Origin: Symsagittifera roscoffensis
Lineage: Eukaryota > Xenacoelomorpha > Acoela > Convolutidae
NCBI RefSeq assembly: GCF_963678635.1
Contig: NC_087062.1
Coordinates: 79,175,200-79,239,199 of the forward strand
Reading direction: 5' to 3'
Length of the DNA stretch: 64,000 nt
Shown: positions 52,620 to 62,770 of the stretch, one piece after another
How the letters are laid out: every line of letters begins with the position of its first letter
Position numbering within the stretch: the stretch's first letter is position 1
Translations under genes and position numbers: made by a program
The notes under the pieces: model-generated
What the model saw: only the letters and a program-made list of their open reading frames with translations
Told to the model about the DNA's origin: nothing
Database searches by the model: none

Positions 52620-53720
52620 GCCGAATTATACATCGACCCATGGATTGACCTTTGTCCGCTTTTACACCAAGCTATGAAGGTCGACCAAAATTTTCTGGTC
52701 AATCACGGTCACAAAAGTGAATTCATAAGTGGACCGGGATCATTAAATGACTCGACATGGTCGATTCATAGATGAGTCGAAACGGTAGTAAAATAATCAT
52801 AACCGTAGATTCATGCATTGACAAGGCGTCTTACATGGTCCATCCGACAGAGTCGAAACATGTGCCAATAAGGTCGATACTTGAGTCGGAACAGAGTCGA
52901 TACACGAGTAGAAAAAGGTCAATTATGATCAACAAGGTCGATTAATAAGTCAAAAACTGGGCAAAGCATGAGCACACAGGGTCGAAATGCGAGTCGAAAG
53001 GGTCGATACACAAGTCAATCATGTCCGACACATGACTCGATGGGGTCAATCCATGAGTCGATCAGAATCGAACACGAGTTGAAAAGTGTTGAATACCATA
53101 GCAGGTTCAATACATAAGTTAACCACGGCCTTCAATTGAGTCGACAGTGCTTTTAATAAATCGATTACGGTCGAAATAGTCTACAGATGATTCAACCAGC
53201 TTAATAATGATCCAGAATGTTTTGGTTCTTAGGTTCATTTAACATAAAAGTTGCTGTAAAAAAATCTCTAAACCAAAGCATGAGATGCCATAGCTTTTGT
53301 TTCATCTGAAGACAGAATTTTATCACAAAACAAATCGGTACTTGACCCTTTTGACTGGTGCTGTGACTCTTGTATGGCATGCAAAGATCATGTTGACTCA
53401 TGCATCGACACTGTCGATTGTCGTAGTTTCATTTTCAACCCTTTATATTCTTTGATCGACCGTGGTCTACTTATGTGTCCACAATGTTGACCTCGATCAG
53501 CCCTTGAGACTCATTTATCCCGGGTCGAGGTATTCACTTTATGTTTCGACCTCTAGAGCGCGATCGAGCACATTTTTTTTGGTCAAGCACGGTCGAAAAA
53601 TACCAAATTTCGTTCGAAACAGTCAAAAGATGAAGCGACCACCTCGACCTGGGATCAACTCGGGTCGATTTTTTTATCGAATTTGTTCGACCAAAGTTTG
53701 TCAGTCGACCCATATAACTT
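52620..53720. repeat. Degenerate GGTCGA / GAGTCGA satellite-like region
   Basis: Between 52660 and 53180, and again at 53400-53720, the words GGTCGA, GAGTCGA and CATGAGTCGA recur every 15-30 bases (for example 52863-53050: GGTCGATACTTGAGTCGG, GAGTCGATACACGAGT, GGTCGATTAATAAGTC, GGTCGAAATGCGAGTCGAAA). The unit is roughly 20 bases and strongly degenerate. A repeat-poor segment, 53190-53400, separates the halves. Confidence 0.8.
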
Positions 53721-53728
53721 GACAACCC

Positions 53729-54620
53729 TTCTGTGCTGATATCGAAAAAATTTCGTCAAAATAAATTGTTTATTGTTTCAACTTTTGAAGAAAGTGAGGA
53801 ATATATCTGCTCGGGGTGCTTTAGTTCAGACCGATTCCAAAAACAAACTTAACATTTGCTCACCCCTGAGTGAGCAAATGTTAAGTTTTCTTAGCTCCCT
53901 GGAACGCGGTCCCCGTCTGGTGCTAACAACATTATATTAAAGTGACACGAAAGTTTCCAAACTGCTCGTTTTATTTTTTGATGCTGAAAGTGAAACGGGA
54001 TGGGAGGGGATGAAAGTGTAACGGGGTCAATTTGGGATAATAAGCGTGCTCTTTTTTGCATTCTTATAACACGCCCACGCAAGCAAATTAATGCGTTCCA
54101 AACAGAATTAGGGCCATCGATTAAATCCTATTAACAAAGTACGAGTTGCTAAACACAGCCTTAGTTTTTAAGATAGTGTACGGGGAGATAAAATGAAGAA
54201 AAACTTATGAGAAAATTTTTTCTATAACTTATGAGAAAAAACTTATGAGAACGTTTTTTCTAAATTATTTTGTCAATCCTTAAAAAAAACAATCTTTACT
54301 TGCCCTTAATTGCAGTCGGAATATTCAGGTTTTTCCTGATATTAATATCGACTGTAGTCTAATTTCTTTTCGGAAAAAGCTGTGCTTTTTCCCGCCTAAA
54401 TCGATTTGGTGTGTTTGATTTTAAGATTGAACATAAATAGTTTTCATTTTTCCTTGTATATTGTTTTCGCGGTAAAAATTTTCTAGTTTTTATATGTGCG
54501 CTTTGCGTGCATGCGTGTTTAAAATAACTATTCGTTTATTTTCTCAGATCAGTTTCCGCTTATGCTATTTCTGTGAAATGAATTTTTTTTAAACAGCTAT
54601 AATTTTAATCCAAGCGACGA
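53729..54620 (+). mobile_element. Second copy of the larger HINE-like repeat (empty site)
   Basis: Collinear with 50.3-51.94 kb but without the nested insertion. The site CCAAACAGAATTAGGGCC is intact at 54097-54115. Near 54325 GTCGGAATATTCAGGTTTTTCCTGATATT keeps a CAGG/CCTG stem-loop as in the family 3' end. Confidence 0.7.
53845..53888. other. Perfect 19-bp hairpin
   Basis: AAACTTAACATTTGCTCAC (53845-53863) pairs without mismatch with GTGAGCAAATGTTAAGTTT (53870-53888) around the loop CCCTGA. The related repeat at 50.4 kb has no such hairpin at the corresponding position (CAAACGTTTGATCACTTGGG). Confidence 0.85.
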
Positions 54621-55590
54621 GTTGTGTTAATCCAACCCGGGCTACCTGTCCATGGAAAACCATCCCTGGAGCCAGGAGGCTTGGCGAGAGGGAAAACCAA
54701 GTCAAAGTCTTGCAATGATTAATATGGCTTGGCTAGATCGGTCTAAGAGTCCTGGACTGGTATTCAAAGATTTTTGCTAGGAACCAGGGCTGGAATCCCA
54801 GTTTCTTAGGCGAATTTTAAAATTAACAAACGCCTACAAACCTGGCTGAAAGCAAGCTCAAGACCAATTTTTTGGGTCTGAAGACAAAAAACTCTCATAT
54901 TAACTACCAGTGAGCTTTGATTCCATAACTCAACTTAGCGACCCAGGTATTGTTTATTAAATTCACAAGTATTTGCTAGAGAAAAACTTTCAGTTCGTCA
55001 GAATCATTTGTTATACAAAACTCCCTTCCAAACTAGCTTTATAAAGCTTATTTAATTTAACAAAAATTTCTCCAAAAATTATCTCAAAATTAACAGTTGT
55101 TTGTTTGTTGCATATCGGAAAATACTATGGGGTTCCTTAAAGATAAAACTTCAGATCAAATTAAGTTCCAGAAATGGATTTCAAATTACCGAGGCCCTGA
55201 AAAACTAGTCAAGTTGACTAAGCAACGCGAAAGACTATTAAAATTAGCCTAACCGGTTCCCATTAGTGTTACCTTAAATAATTTATCTGAAGAAAAAAAC
55301 CGATCGCAGCTCGCCGCAGAATGACTAATTTCTATTTCAGAAAAAGGACAAACTATTTAAGCAATCCTCATTTTTCAGAGTTTTTAATGAAAGTTTAAAC
55401 TGAAAATGGATAAATCAGCGCGGAGTTGTTTCCAATTTATTGTTTTTGTTTAACAATTTCCGAGTAGCATAATATAGTGCGGCCTACAAAACTTCAAGCT
55501 TTTTTTCATACTCGCGATAAATAAAATAGTCGACTTTGATTGAACACCGCACTCCGGTCTGTTATAGCTTGAACTGAACAATAATAGCTG
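54621..55590. other. Spacer with GC-richer island
   Basis: 54630-54820 is GC-rich (CCAACCCGGGCTACCTGTCC, then GAGCCAGGAGGCTTGGCGAG) and looks like a fragment of a different repeat. No protein motif or RNA gene recognised. The rest is AT-rich. Confidence 0.35.
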
Positions 55591-55595
55591 CGTAC

Positions 55596-55650
55596 ATACT
55601 GACCAAACCCATCGATTAGTGACCAAACCCATAGTGACCAAACCCATAAA
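55596..55650. repeat. Short TGACCAAACCCAT repeats
   Basis: TGACCAAACCCAT occurs three times, at 55599, 55620 and 55634, with variable spacers. Confidence 0.85.
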
Positions 55651-55790
55651 AGCTGCGTACGTCACCAACCACCGCATAGTATTTTACCCTTTTTTTCTGC
55701 TCAATGTTATCCTGTCTATCTTGAGGTTTTAAATTTTGCCCACTACTCGGCTGCCCGCACCCAGTTTCAAGACATAATAATAGATCATAT

Positions 55791-56206
55791 CAAGGGCGGA
55801 TCTAGGATTTTCTCGAGGGGGGACGGATTTTCAAAAAAATTTCCAAAATTTTGACGACTTTTTTTTTAGGTCGACCAAATTGATTTTTCGAGCTCTCCCA
55901 AAGCACTGTTTTGCCCCTATTTAGGCAGAATTGTCTGCGCCGCAGGCAAATTTTTGAAAAAACAGTAAAAAAAGTTCTTTTTGGGCACTTTTTGAAACAT
56001 TTTGACAAAAAAATCGCGTTTTTTTTTGGCGCGCGCTCCCCTTCAATGTTAGTATAGTATGTTAGAAAAGTTTTAGGGTCGGTCGGCCAAAAAGGGATTT
56101 CTGAAAAAGTATAAAAGGGTAGACCTTTTGGGTCGGCAGAGGGTCGAATCCCTGAAAGGAGGAGGCGTCCGCCCCCCGCCCCCCGCCCCCCCTAAATCCG
56201 CCCCTG
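55791..56206 (+). mobile_element. hAT-like MITE, copy 1
   Basis: Ends CAAGGGCGGATCTAGG and CCTAAATCCGCCCCTG are inverted repeats. Perfect 8-bp target duplication GATCATAT at 55783-55790 and 56207-56214. 416 bp, non-coding. TIRs of this type with 8-bp duplications indicate hAT-superfamily mobilisation. Confidence 0.92.
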
Positions 56207-56239
56207 GATCATATTATGATTTTAGTAGTTGCCTTATTG

Positions 56240-56567
56240 AAAATCTTAAAAAAAAATCTGATTAAAATATCCTGCCGAAACCTTTTTGAACCCTCTAAAA
56301 ACGTGACATTTTTGCTTCTGTCTGTTCAAATTGGGTGCCGGATATCAGAACGACGAAGTTTGAAGCCAGGTTGAAAAAATATCACAAGAATTAACTATTC
56401 TGAACAAAAGTTGATTTTTGATGATAATTTAGAAGAGTTTTGAAGCGCCTAAAATAGTTTGAGCTTCGGCCTGAACTCCCCTGTTGTCCTAGACTCGTTC
56501 AAATAATTCAAATAATGTTTTTTTTAAGTTACATAAAATATTCAAACTAATATCTTGCTTCAGCAGA
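56240..56567 (+). promoter_or_regulatory. Upstream region and 3' splice site before the DUF6606 start codon
   Basis: AT-rich DNA leads to TTGCTTCAG at 56555-56563 (or CAG at 56566), a good 3' splice acceptor only 4 bases from the ATG at 56568. This means either a 5'UTR intron or a trans-splice acceptor. No promoter motif was identified. Confidence 0.5.
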
Positions 56568-57095
56568 ATGAAAAACAATGATTACCTCTTAAACCATTTT
56601 GTGTTCCCCCGAAAAATTGACACGAAAACATCCCCGTATAATCGTGAGTCGTCCTACAAACCCTCCTCGAATGAAACGGAAGACGACCGTGAAAACTGTT
56701 CATTTGTATTATTATTCTTGCGAGGGCTAAAAGAGGTGAATGGAACCTTGCCAAAACTTATACCACCGAAAAACAGGGCGCAATTAGATCGAATCTTCAA
56801 CCGCTGGCGTCAATATCAAAAATGGCCTTCAATAAATGCCGAGCAACTCAAGGAAGCTACCGACAATTTCCGAGTTCCAGGCGACTATTTGCCGATGATT
56901 TGCGAAAACAAAAACGCACTGCTGGTGTTCAGAGTACCATTATCAAAGGATGAGGCGATGACTGGCGGGGGCTCAGAGACCATTTTGGTGAATGCAACAC
57001 AATTACTGCTATCAGCTGAGGTGTTTTTAAACGACAAGGAATGTCCAGTTCGTCAGTTACCCGATGGACCAACCTTTGCGGTTCCTCAAGAAAAG
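56568..57095 (+). CDS. DUF6606-type giant protein, first coding exon
   Basis: The exon starts MKNNDYLLNHFVFPRKI, matching the start of fungal and animal DUF6606 proteins, which open with a Y-L-x-N-H-x-F-x-P motif. It continues QLDRIFNRWRQYQKWPSINA and LPMICENKNALLVFRVPLSK with a beta-type FEAFELSP-like segment, and ends GPTFAVPQEK with donor GTAAGAG at 57096. The ATG lies just after a 3' splice site. In fungi the domain stands at the N-terminus of proteins of about 3000 residues that also carry DUF3638 and DUF3645 and are annotated as ubiquitin hydrolase-like. The biochemical role in animals is not established. The exon is intact, phase 0 at its end, and its composition differs from the surrounding repeats. 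Confidence 0.75.
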
Positions 57096-57823
57096 GTAAG
57101 AGTATTCATCATCGAAAAGACCACAAATCTTACCATAAAACAAAAAATTCCGAGTATACGTCTGTTAAGACTTTCGAAATTTCAAAACAATAAACTCCCA
57201 CTCGTTTCATCACCGAAATACACATTGAAAGCAACTTTGCTCAGCGCAAAAAATCTTCAAAACTCGAATTTTTTTTTTGAAAAAGTTTAAAAATTAGCAA
57301 AAATAACTGTTGTTCCGACCATTGAAAATGAGGAGGAACTTTGTATTCGGGTGTGTTTTAGTATTTTTTCCACGCAAAACCAGGTACCACAAATAACAAT
57401 CGGACTGGGTTGAGTGATGTATCATATTAAAGCCCTTACAGTAGTGATTCGAACCATTTTTTAAAAAAATGAAAAAAATTCCCCAGTCGAGAAAAGCCGG
57501 TTTGAAATTTTTGATTTTTTGCCTTAATTCGAGCAAATAAATCAAGCGAGCAGGCTTACAACAGCTGAATTATGCCTAAATTAAGACCTTATAACTTATT
57601 TTTAAGCAAGTAAAACTTACTTTTGGAGTTTTTTAGTTTCATTTTGAAAGCAAAACTTCAAAAAAAAATTTTAAGTTTTTTTTCTAGTCATTTTTCTGCA
57701 TTTTTTTGCTATTACTGTCTAAATGTGCCTAAATTATAATTTTACCACACCGTGCAGAAAGAACTACACTAATTTGGAAAAAAAACTTTATAAACCGTAG
57801 TTTACTAAAGACCATGGTCGGAA
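57096..57823 (+). other. Intron 1, first part
   Basis: AT-rich intron DNA from donor GTAAGAG. A frame at 57294-57545 on the minus strand is a composition artefact. Confidence 0.6.
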
Positions 57824-58252
57824 CCAGGGGCAGATTTAGGGGGGGTGGGGGGGGGGGGGGGCGGACGCTCTTCTTCAGGAATTCGACCCCCTGCCGACCC
57901 TTTGGCAGAGAACCCTTTGTACTATTTTGAGATATCCATTTTTGTTGACGGACCCTAAAATTTTTCTAAAGGCGCCTTTGGCGCCAATATATACTAATTT
58001 TGAGGAGGGAGCGCGCGCCGAAAAAACGCGATTTTTTGGTAAACATTTTCCAAAAAGTTCCTAAAAATGCCTTTTTTGGCCCGTTTTTTCAAAATTTTAC
58101 CTGCGGCGCAGAAATAAAACAGGGTCTTTTTTGTGGTTTAGGAGAGCTCAAAAGATCAATTCGGTCGACCTAAAAAAGAAAAGGTCGACAAAATGTTTCA
58201 AAATTTTTTGAAAACCTGTCCCCCCCTCGAGAAAATCCTAGATCCGCCCCTG
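57824..58252 (-). mobile_element. hAT-like MITE, copy 2 (in intron 1)
   Basis: CAGGGGCAGATTTAGGG at the left and CCTAGATCCGCCCCTG at the right, in reverse orientation to copy 1. Perfect 8-bp duplication GTCGGAAC at 57816-57823 and 58253-58260. 429 bp. A run of G/GGGGTGGGG near its left end is shared with copy 3. Confidence 0.93.
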
Positions 58253-58355
58253 GTCGGAACATTATGTGCTACTTGCACAGCAACCGGCCATCCTTGTTTT
58301 TATTTGTCTTTTTTTACAAAAATTGTGTTCAATTTTCGGCTCGATTTTTATGTAG

Positions 58356-58869
58356 GTTTTCCATGAACTCGTCATCGAAAAAATTGCTGAGATGGGAGGA
58401 CAGTTAAAACGCAGTGATACACTTAACGACAATGATTCCTCGCCCTCCAAAGCCGAGGATCCGGATTACGTGACAAACTGGCTAGTTGCGTTTCTGGCGG
58501 CAAAAAAGGACTCCATACCTGAGATCCAGTTTCACGCCAAGATCCACGATAGAGCTGTTCATAAAAAATATGGTGAGCCTTCTTGGCGTCGGTCGACGGA
58601 GTACTTTGCCGTGAAATATGTTCTAAAGCATTATCTTACATGGCATTTGGGACCGGTCCTTGGAATTTTAGCATACAAAAGTGTTGTCCTTCTAGTTCTG
58701 GCTAAACTGGCAAAAATGACGCTTGATTGTCTGGATGTTGACATGGGGTTCCAGTTGATGACGAAGATAGCGCGAAGAATGAAAAAATTGGAAGTCCTCA
58801 AAGACGAGACGTCTGAAGAAGATATATCTCAAACGAGGCTGACGGATGTTTCAAATGTTTTCAAAAAAG
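58356..58869 (+). CDS. DUF6606-type giant protein, second exon
   Basis: Acceptor TTTTTATGTAG at 58345-58355, then VFHELVIEKIAEMGGQLKRS in the phase left by exon 1. The conserved core follows: DPDYVTNWLVAFLAAKKDS, KYGEPSWRRSTEYFAVKYVL, and YKSVVLLVLAKLAKMT. The W-R-R-S motif followed by a long hydrophobic helix and Y-K-x-x-x-L-x-x-L-x-x-L corresponds to the W-R-R-S-P-L-W-L-L segment and the F-x-x-x-L-x-H-I-L block of DUF6606. It ends with FKK at 58869, one base into the next codon, donor GGTTCG. Splicing to exon 3 completes a Gly codon. No stop or frameshift. A 175-codon reading of the same region that starts at 58392 and ignores splicing would be wrong at both ends. Confidence 0.78.
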
Positions 58870-59239
58870 GTTCGTTCGAAACTATTTTTATTTTAGAAAA
58901 TGACAAGTTAAGAGTTTAAATCCGACATAATATTTTCAGCTCTGCTTCATAAATTATGTTTTCTGCTTTGTTAATTATTGATCACATCGAATTCTAATTC
59001 AACCTTCTCTTCTTGTTTAAATGTTTCATTTGGATCTGTGGCGTGCACAGGGTTTTTTCCAGATGCGGCGCAGACATCTTTTGACAAGTGGCGGCGATTT
59101 TTTGTCTAGCCATTTCCTTTTTTTGGTTAGCCATTTGCCATTTCAAAATGTCGGGCGTTGCAACACGCCTAAAATGACCATGTTTGGCGAAATTTCCCGT
59201 GACGCAATCGGAGCGTTTTTCGCAAGATTTTGATTAAAA

Positions 59240-59528
59240 CAAGATTGCTCGTTTATCAGGGCAAAGCCCTGAACGTTCCGACTGTCTTTAATTCGAAGCG
59301 CGCATAACTTAGTCCAGAACATGGCCAATTTGGCAATTTTCAAACCTCAGAACTTTACAAAAAATAATCGGAGGTAAAATATCTTTTTAGTTTTGAACTC
59401 AGGAAGTCAATATTTTCAATAAGGTGAAAAAAATTTTGTTGAAAATTATTATTTCGATCGGTGAAAATGGACTGAATAAAAAAACCACACCGAGGATAAA
59501 TATTTCCGTTTTCTTCGAAAGTCGGAAC
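59240..59528 (-). mobile_element. HINE-like element, short copy in intron 2
   Basis: Begins CAAGATTGCTCGTTTATCAGGG, with the hairpin CAGGGC-AAA-GCCCTG and GTTCCGAC. Ends CTTCGAAAGTCGGAAC. Only 289 bp because of internal deletion. Confidence 0.8.
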
Positions 59529-60489
59529 AAAAAAATGTTTATTCAGCACGCGCCCCTCCTCCCTCTGATGCCACAGAGCTTTTAAAAGTGTTATGATTGG
59601 TCGCACTCAGAAAAGGCTGTTGTAAAAAAAAACAAATGGGGCTCTTCTTGGAAAAATTTGGCAAGCAGAATTGAGGGGAAAAGGCTGTGCTATCAAGATT
59701 ATTGTTTGACAAACTACTTGTACCACATGTTTACAAATATTTCAAATTCACAAGAAGAAACCAACATATTTCAAGATTACGAAAACCGAAGAAACCATTT
59801 ATAGAATGGAGTCAAACAAAAATAAATGCAAATATAAAGTTCAATTTTTAAAAAGTCAGAAGCATACTCTCTATTGTTAAAACTGGTTCGCTCAACATAT
59901 GTTTGACTCATGCTCATTTCTCATTTTTATCAAATGCTTGTTTGAATGGATGCCATTTACGTGAGTTTTTCGTTTTTGGATTTGTCAGCTGAATTTTATA
60001 AGATAAGATTGATCAAGCAAAGTTCGCACCTTTTCAACCTGAACAAACTGTGATCTTATTTTCCCTTAATTTAAATTATTCCGTTTATTACATTAAAACT
60101 TTATCGACTGCAATACTGACTTTTTTAAAACCCAAAGCTGCTTCCTGGTGAGTTGCTTGTTGGAATTTTTGAAAACTGACCTAGCAAAATGGAACAAAGT
60201 AACATATAATTTAATAAAAACACAGCAAAATGCTAATTTGTTACAAATACAGAAAGATTGTTGAGCTGGTTTGTGTTACGCTCACAAAATGTAAGGAAAC
60301 AAAAATAAAAAAGTTCGCTCAAACAAAAAATATAAAGTTATACGAAAATGATTTATTTAAAGAATAGCAAGAAAACTTGAGAACACAGAGTGAACAGTTT
60401 CGTCAAAAATTTTGATTTAAAAAATCACCTGATACCACCCAAATAGTAAAATTTTCAACATCAAAAAAAATTAAGACTTAATGACTAAC

Positions 60490-61205
60490 ATGTCTTATCG
60501 TATATCGGGGCAAAGCCCTGAACGTTTGATTGCTATTTATTTGTTCATCTTTGTTTCTCATTATATCCCGACACACTGTCCAAAATGCAAAAAGAATTTA
60601 TTTAGTGTCTAGTGTCTGAATATAAGACTAACTTTCATGCCTCCATTGAATTCAGAGCACGAAAACTATCTCCAATTGGTTAAATCAGTAATTATCCAAC
60701 CCGCATAACTTAACCAAAAACCATCAGAGATAATTTTCTTGCTCCGAGAAAGTGCGGATTACATATATTTGAAACCGTTTTTTTTTCAGTCAATTTTCAA
60801 TGATCAAAATAACAGTTTTTAACAAAAAAAATGTTTCTTGCTCCATTGAAGATATCGATTGCCCAAATTCAAATTAAAAATGTATTTTTTACGTCTGATC
60901 TATTTTTTGAAAATTTTTGGGAGTTTGAAAATTGCGAAGTAGGCCAAAATTATGCGCGCTTTGTAGTTTTTCTCCTTATTTTGAAAGCACAAACTGAAAT
61001 ATTTATTCAAGTAAAATTTTCCCGGACAAGAAATTGAGGCTGTCTAATCGATTGCATGAATTTCGAACGACTCAATTTTTACACTTGATCTTGGATATTG
61101 TACTAAATTTAAAACTTTTTCAAAATTGTCGTTTCCCAAAACTTTTCGATTTGGACTAAGGGGCAGTCAGAACATTCAGGGCTTCGACCTGATATAAGAG
61201 CAGCC
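60490..61205 (+). mobile_element. HINE-like remnants in intron 2
   Basis: A minus-oriented 3' hairpin end (ATATCGGGGCAAAGCCCTGAACG) lies at 60501-60525. A plus-oriented end (CAGTCAGAACATTCAGGGCTTC to CTGATATAAGAGCAGCCAAG) lies at 61154-61201. The paired opposite ends enclose AT-rich DNA, so they could bound one element or be two partial copies. Confidence 0.55.
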
Positions 61206-61600
61206 AAGCAGTTTTGACGGATTTTATTTATACCATTTAAAATATATTGATATCTGGAGCTCAAATTCAAAAGGATTTGCTACATGTGATTGTTTTTTGC
61301 ACAGTTACGAGGGTTTGAAGATTGCTAATTTGGCCAATTTGGGATGATTCACGCGATATTTGCGTTCTTGTAACACGCTTAATCGGCAAAACAATGCGTT
61401 CCAAACCAAATGAAGGCAAATCATTGTTCTTTTTATAAGAGTACCAGACGCTTAACACATCCCTTGGTAGTTTATATCCCTTTGTGGGTTATAAACTGCC
61501 AAATAAAAATGAAAAAAAAAATTCTCTTTTTTCTTCGATTGTTTTGTCAATTTTTTAACAGAAAACTTTTAATTGGCCTTAAAACTCAGTCGGAACATAG
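61206..61600 (+). repeat. Third diverged copy of the larger HINE-like repeat body
   Basis: TTTTGACGGATTTTATTTATACC, GGGTTTGAAGATTGCTAATTTGG, TAACACGCTTAATCGGC and AATGCGTTCCAAACC follow the order found at 50.69-50.91 kb. Confidence 0.5.
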
Positions 61601-61730
61601 TGTAGTATTGTATACTGTATTTTATATACTGTTTTCTGTTGGAACTACTAAGGTAGGAGCAGCCTTGTTTCTTTTTATGAACTCTGGGCAATAAATAAAT
61701 GTTAACAGTTCTAAGCGTAAAGAAAATTTG

Positions 61731-61795
61731 GATCTTGTTAACTATCCCCCCCCCCCTCTATTGCAATAGGGGGGGGGGGGTAGTTAACAGGATCT
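61731..61795. repeat. Palindrome with poly-C/poly-G arms
   Basis: TTGTTAACTATCCCC...CTCTATTG is followed directly by CAATAGGGG...GGTAGTTAACAGG. Arms are about 28 bases, symmetric around TTG/CAA near 61772, so the strand can fold into a hairpin with 11-12 G:C pairs. Confidence 0.9.
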
Positions 61796-62098
61796 CATTT
61801 AATTTTTTATTACAGTAAAAAGCAATAGATCCGATAAGTGTTAAATAGTGTTAATCTGGGATCTACTTAACAATTGCCCCCCATTTGATATCTACTTAAG
61901 AATTGTCACACCTATTAATAAAAGCAGTAAATTAGCACAGAGAATTAGAATTTTGCTGCATTCTGATTGGTCTAAAATTCGTTATTTTAATTTACTTAAC
62001 GATTCTAGTCAAAAAAAAATTTTTTTGTCGGGATAAGGAGATGAGGAGAGTTTTGCGTCGCGACTAACTTCGCTGATGAATATTGCAATACAAACAGA

Positions 62099-62348
62099 CA
62101 GGGGCGGATCTAAGATTTTCTCGTGGGGGGGGGGGAGGGGTGGGGGCGGAGAAAATTACTATCCCCCCTCAAAATTACTATACATTGGCACCAAAGGCGC
62201 CCTTAGAACATTTTTAGGGTTGGTCGGCCAAAACTGGATTTCTTGAAAATACCAAAGGGGGGACCCTTTGGGTCGGCAGGGGGTCGAATCCCTGAGGGGG
62301 GGAGCGCCCGCCCCCAAACCCTCCGCCCTCTCCCTAAGTCCGCCCCTG
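62099..62348 (+). mobile_element. hAT-like MITE, copy 3 (in intron 2)
   Basis: CAGGGGCGGATCTAAG at the left and AGTCCGCCCCTG at the right. Perfect 8-bp duplication CAAACAGA at 62091-62098 and 62349-62356. 250 bp, shorter than copies 1 and 2 by internal deletion. G-rich runs near both ends. Confidence 0.92.
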
Positions 62349-62561
62349 CAAACAGAGATGGGGCCTCTGTAACTCATCAAACTCTTCGCGCTCAACCCCG
62401 CCAAATTTATTGCGCTTGTGCGTAATATGGCGCCATTATAGAACAATAAAAGGTATATTTACTCAACTGTATTGAAATCTTGGCCAATCCCTTCTTTTCT
62501 CATGGCGGTCATCTACTATTTTTTGTTGCCGATTCTCATAATTTGTATCTGAACTTTGTAG

Positions 62562-62770
62562 GAGCATCAACTGTAACGGAAATTCGGCGCAAACTTGATT
62601 CACGGTGGGAGAAAATTCAAAGCATGACTCGCGAGAGTAAGGACAATGAAGCTATTCATGAGTACCTGGCTGGACTTACACAAGAAGACGTGAAGCGTCA
62701 AACGCGTTTAAACTTGTCTGAAGTCGAAAATTTCTACCAAAGTGTACTAACTACCCTTCACACGAGACAG
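62562..62770 (+). CDS. DUF6606-type giant protein, third exon
   Basis: Acceptor AACTTTGTAG at 62552-62561. The first two bases complete the Gly codon from exon 2, then ASTVTEIRRKLDSRWEKIQS, a charged helical stretch with NEAIHEYLAGLTQEDVKR, and EVENFYQSVLTTLHTRQ to the donor CAG/GTTAGT at 62771. Phase 0 at the end. The content (long amphipathic helices after the WRRS/YK segment) matches the expected continuation of DUF6606. The following exon was not found with confidence, and a 200-N gap lies 590 bases further on. Confidence 0.7.

Larger units (their letters stand above)
58870..62561 (+). other. Intron 2 (3.7 kb) full of repeats
   Basis: Carries a HINE-like copy (59240-59528), a hairpin remnant near 60503, a plus-oriented HINE-like end near 61155-61205, a poly-C palindrome (61731-61795) and hAT-like MITE copy 3 (62099-62348). 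Frames at 59021-59233, 60831-61037 and 61410-61694 have no motif and AT-driven composition. Confidence 0.6.
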
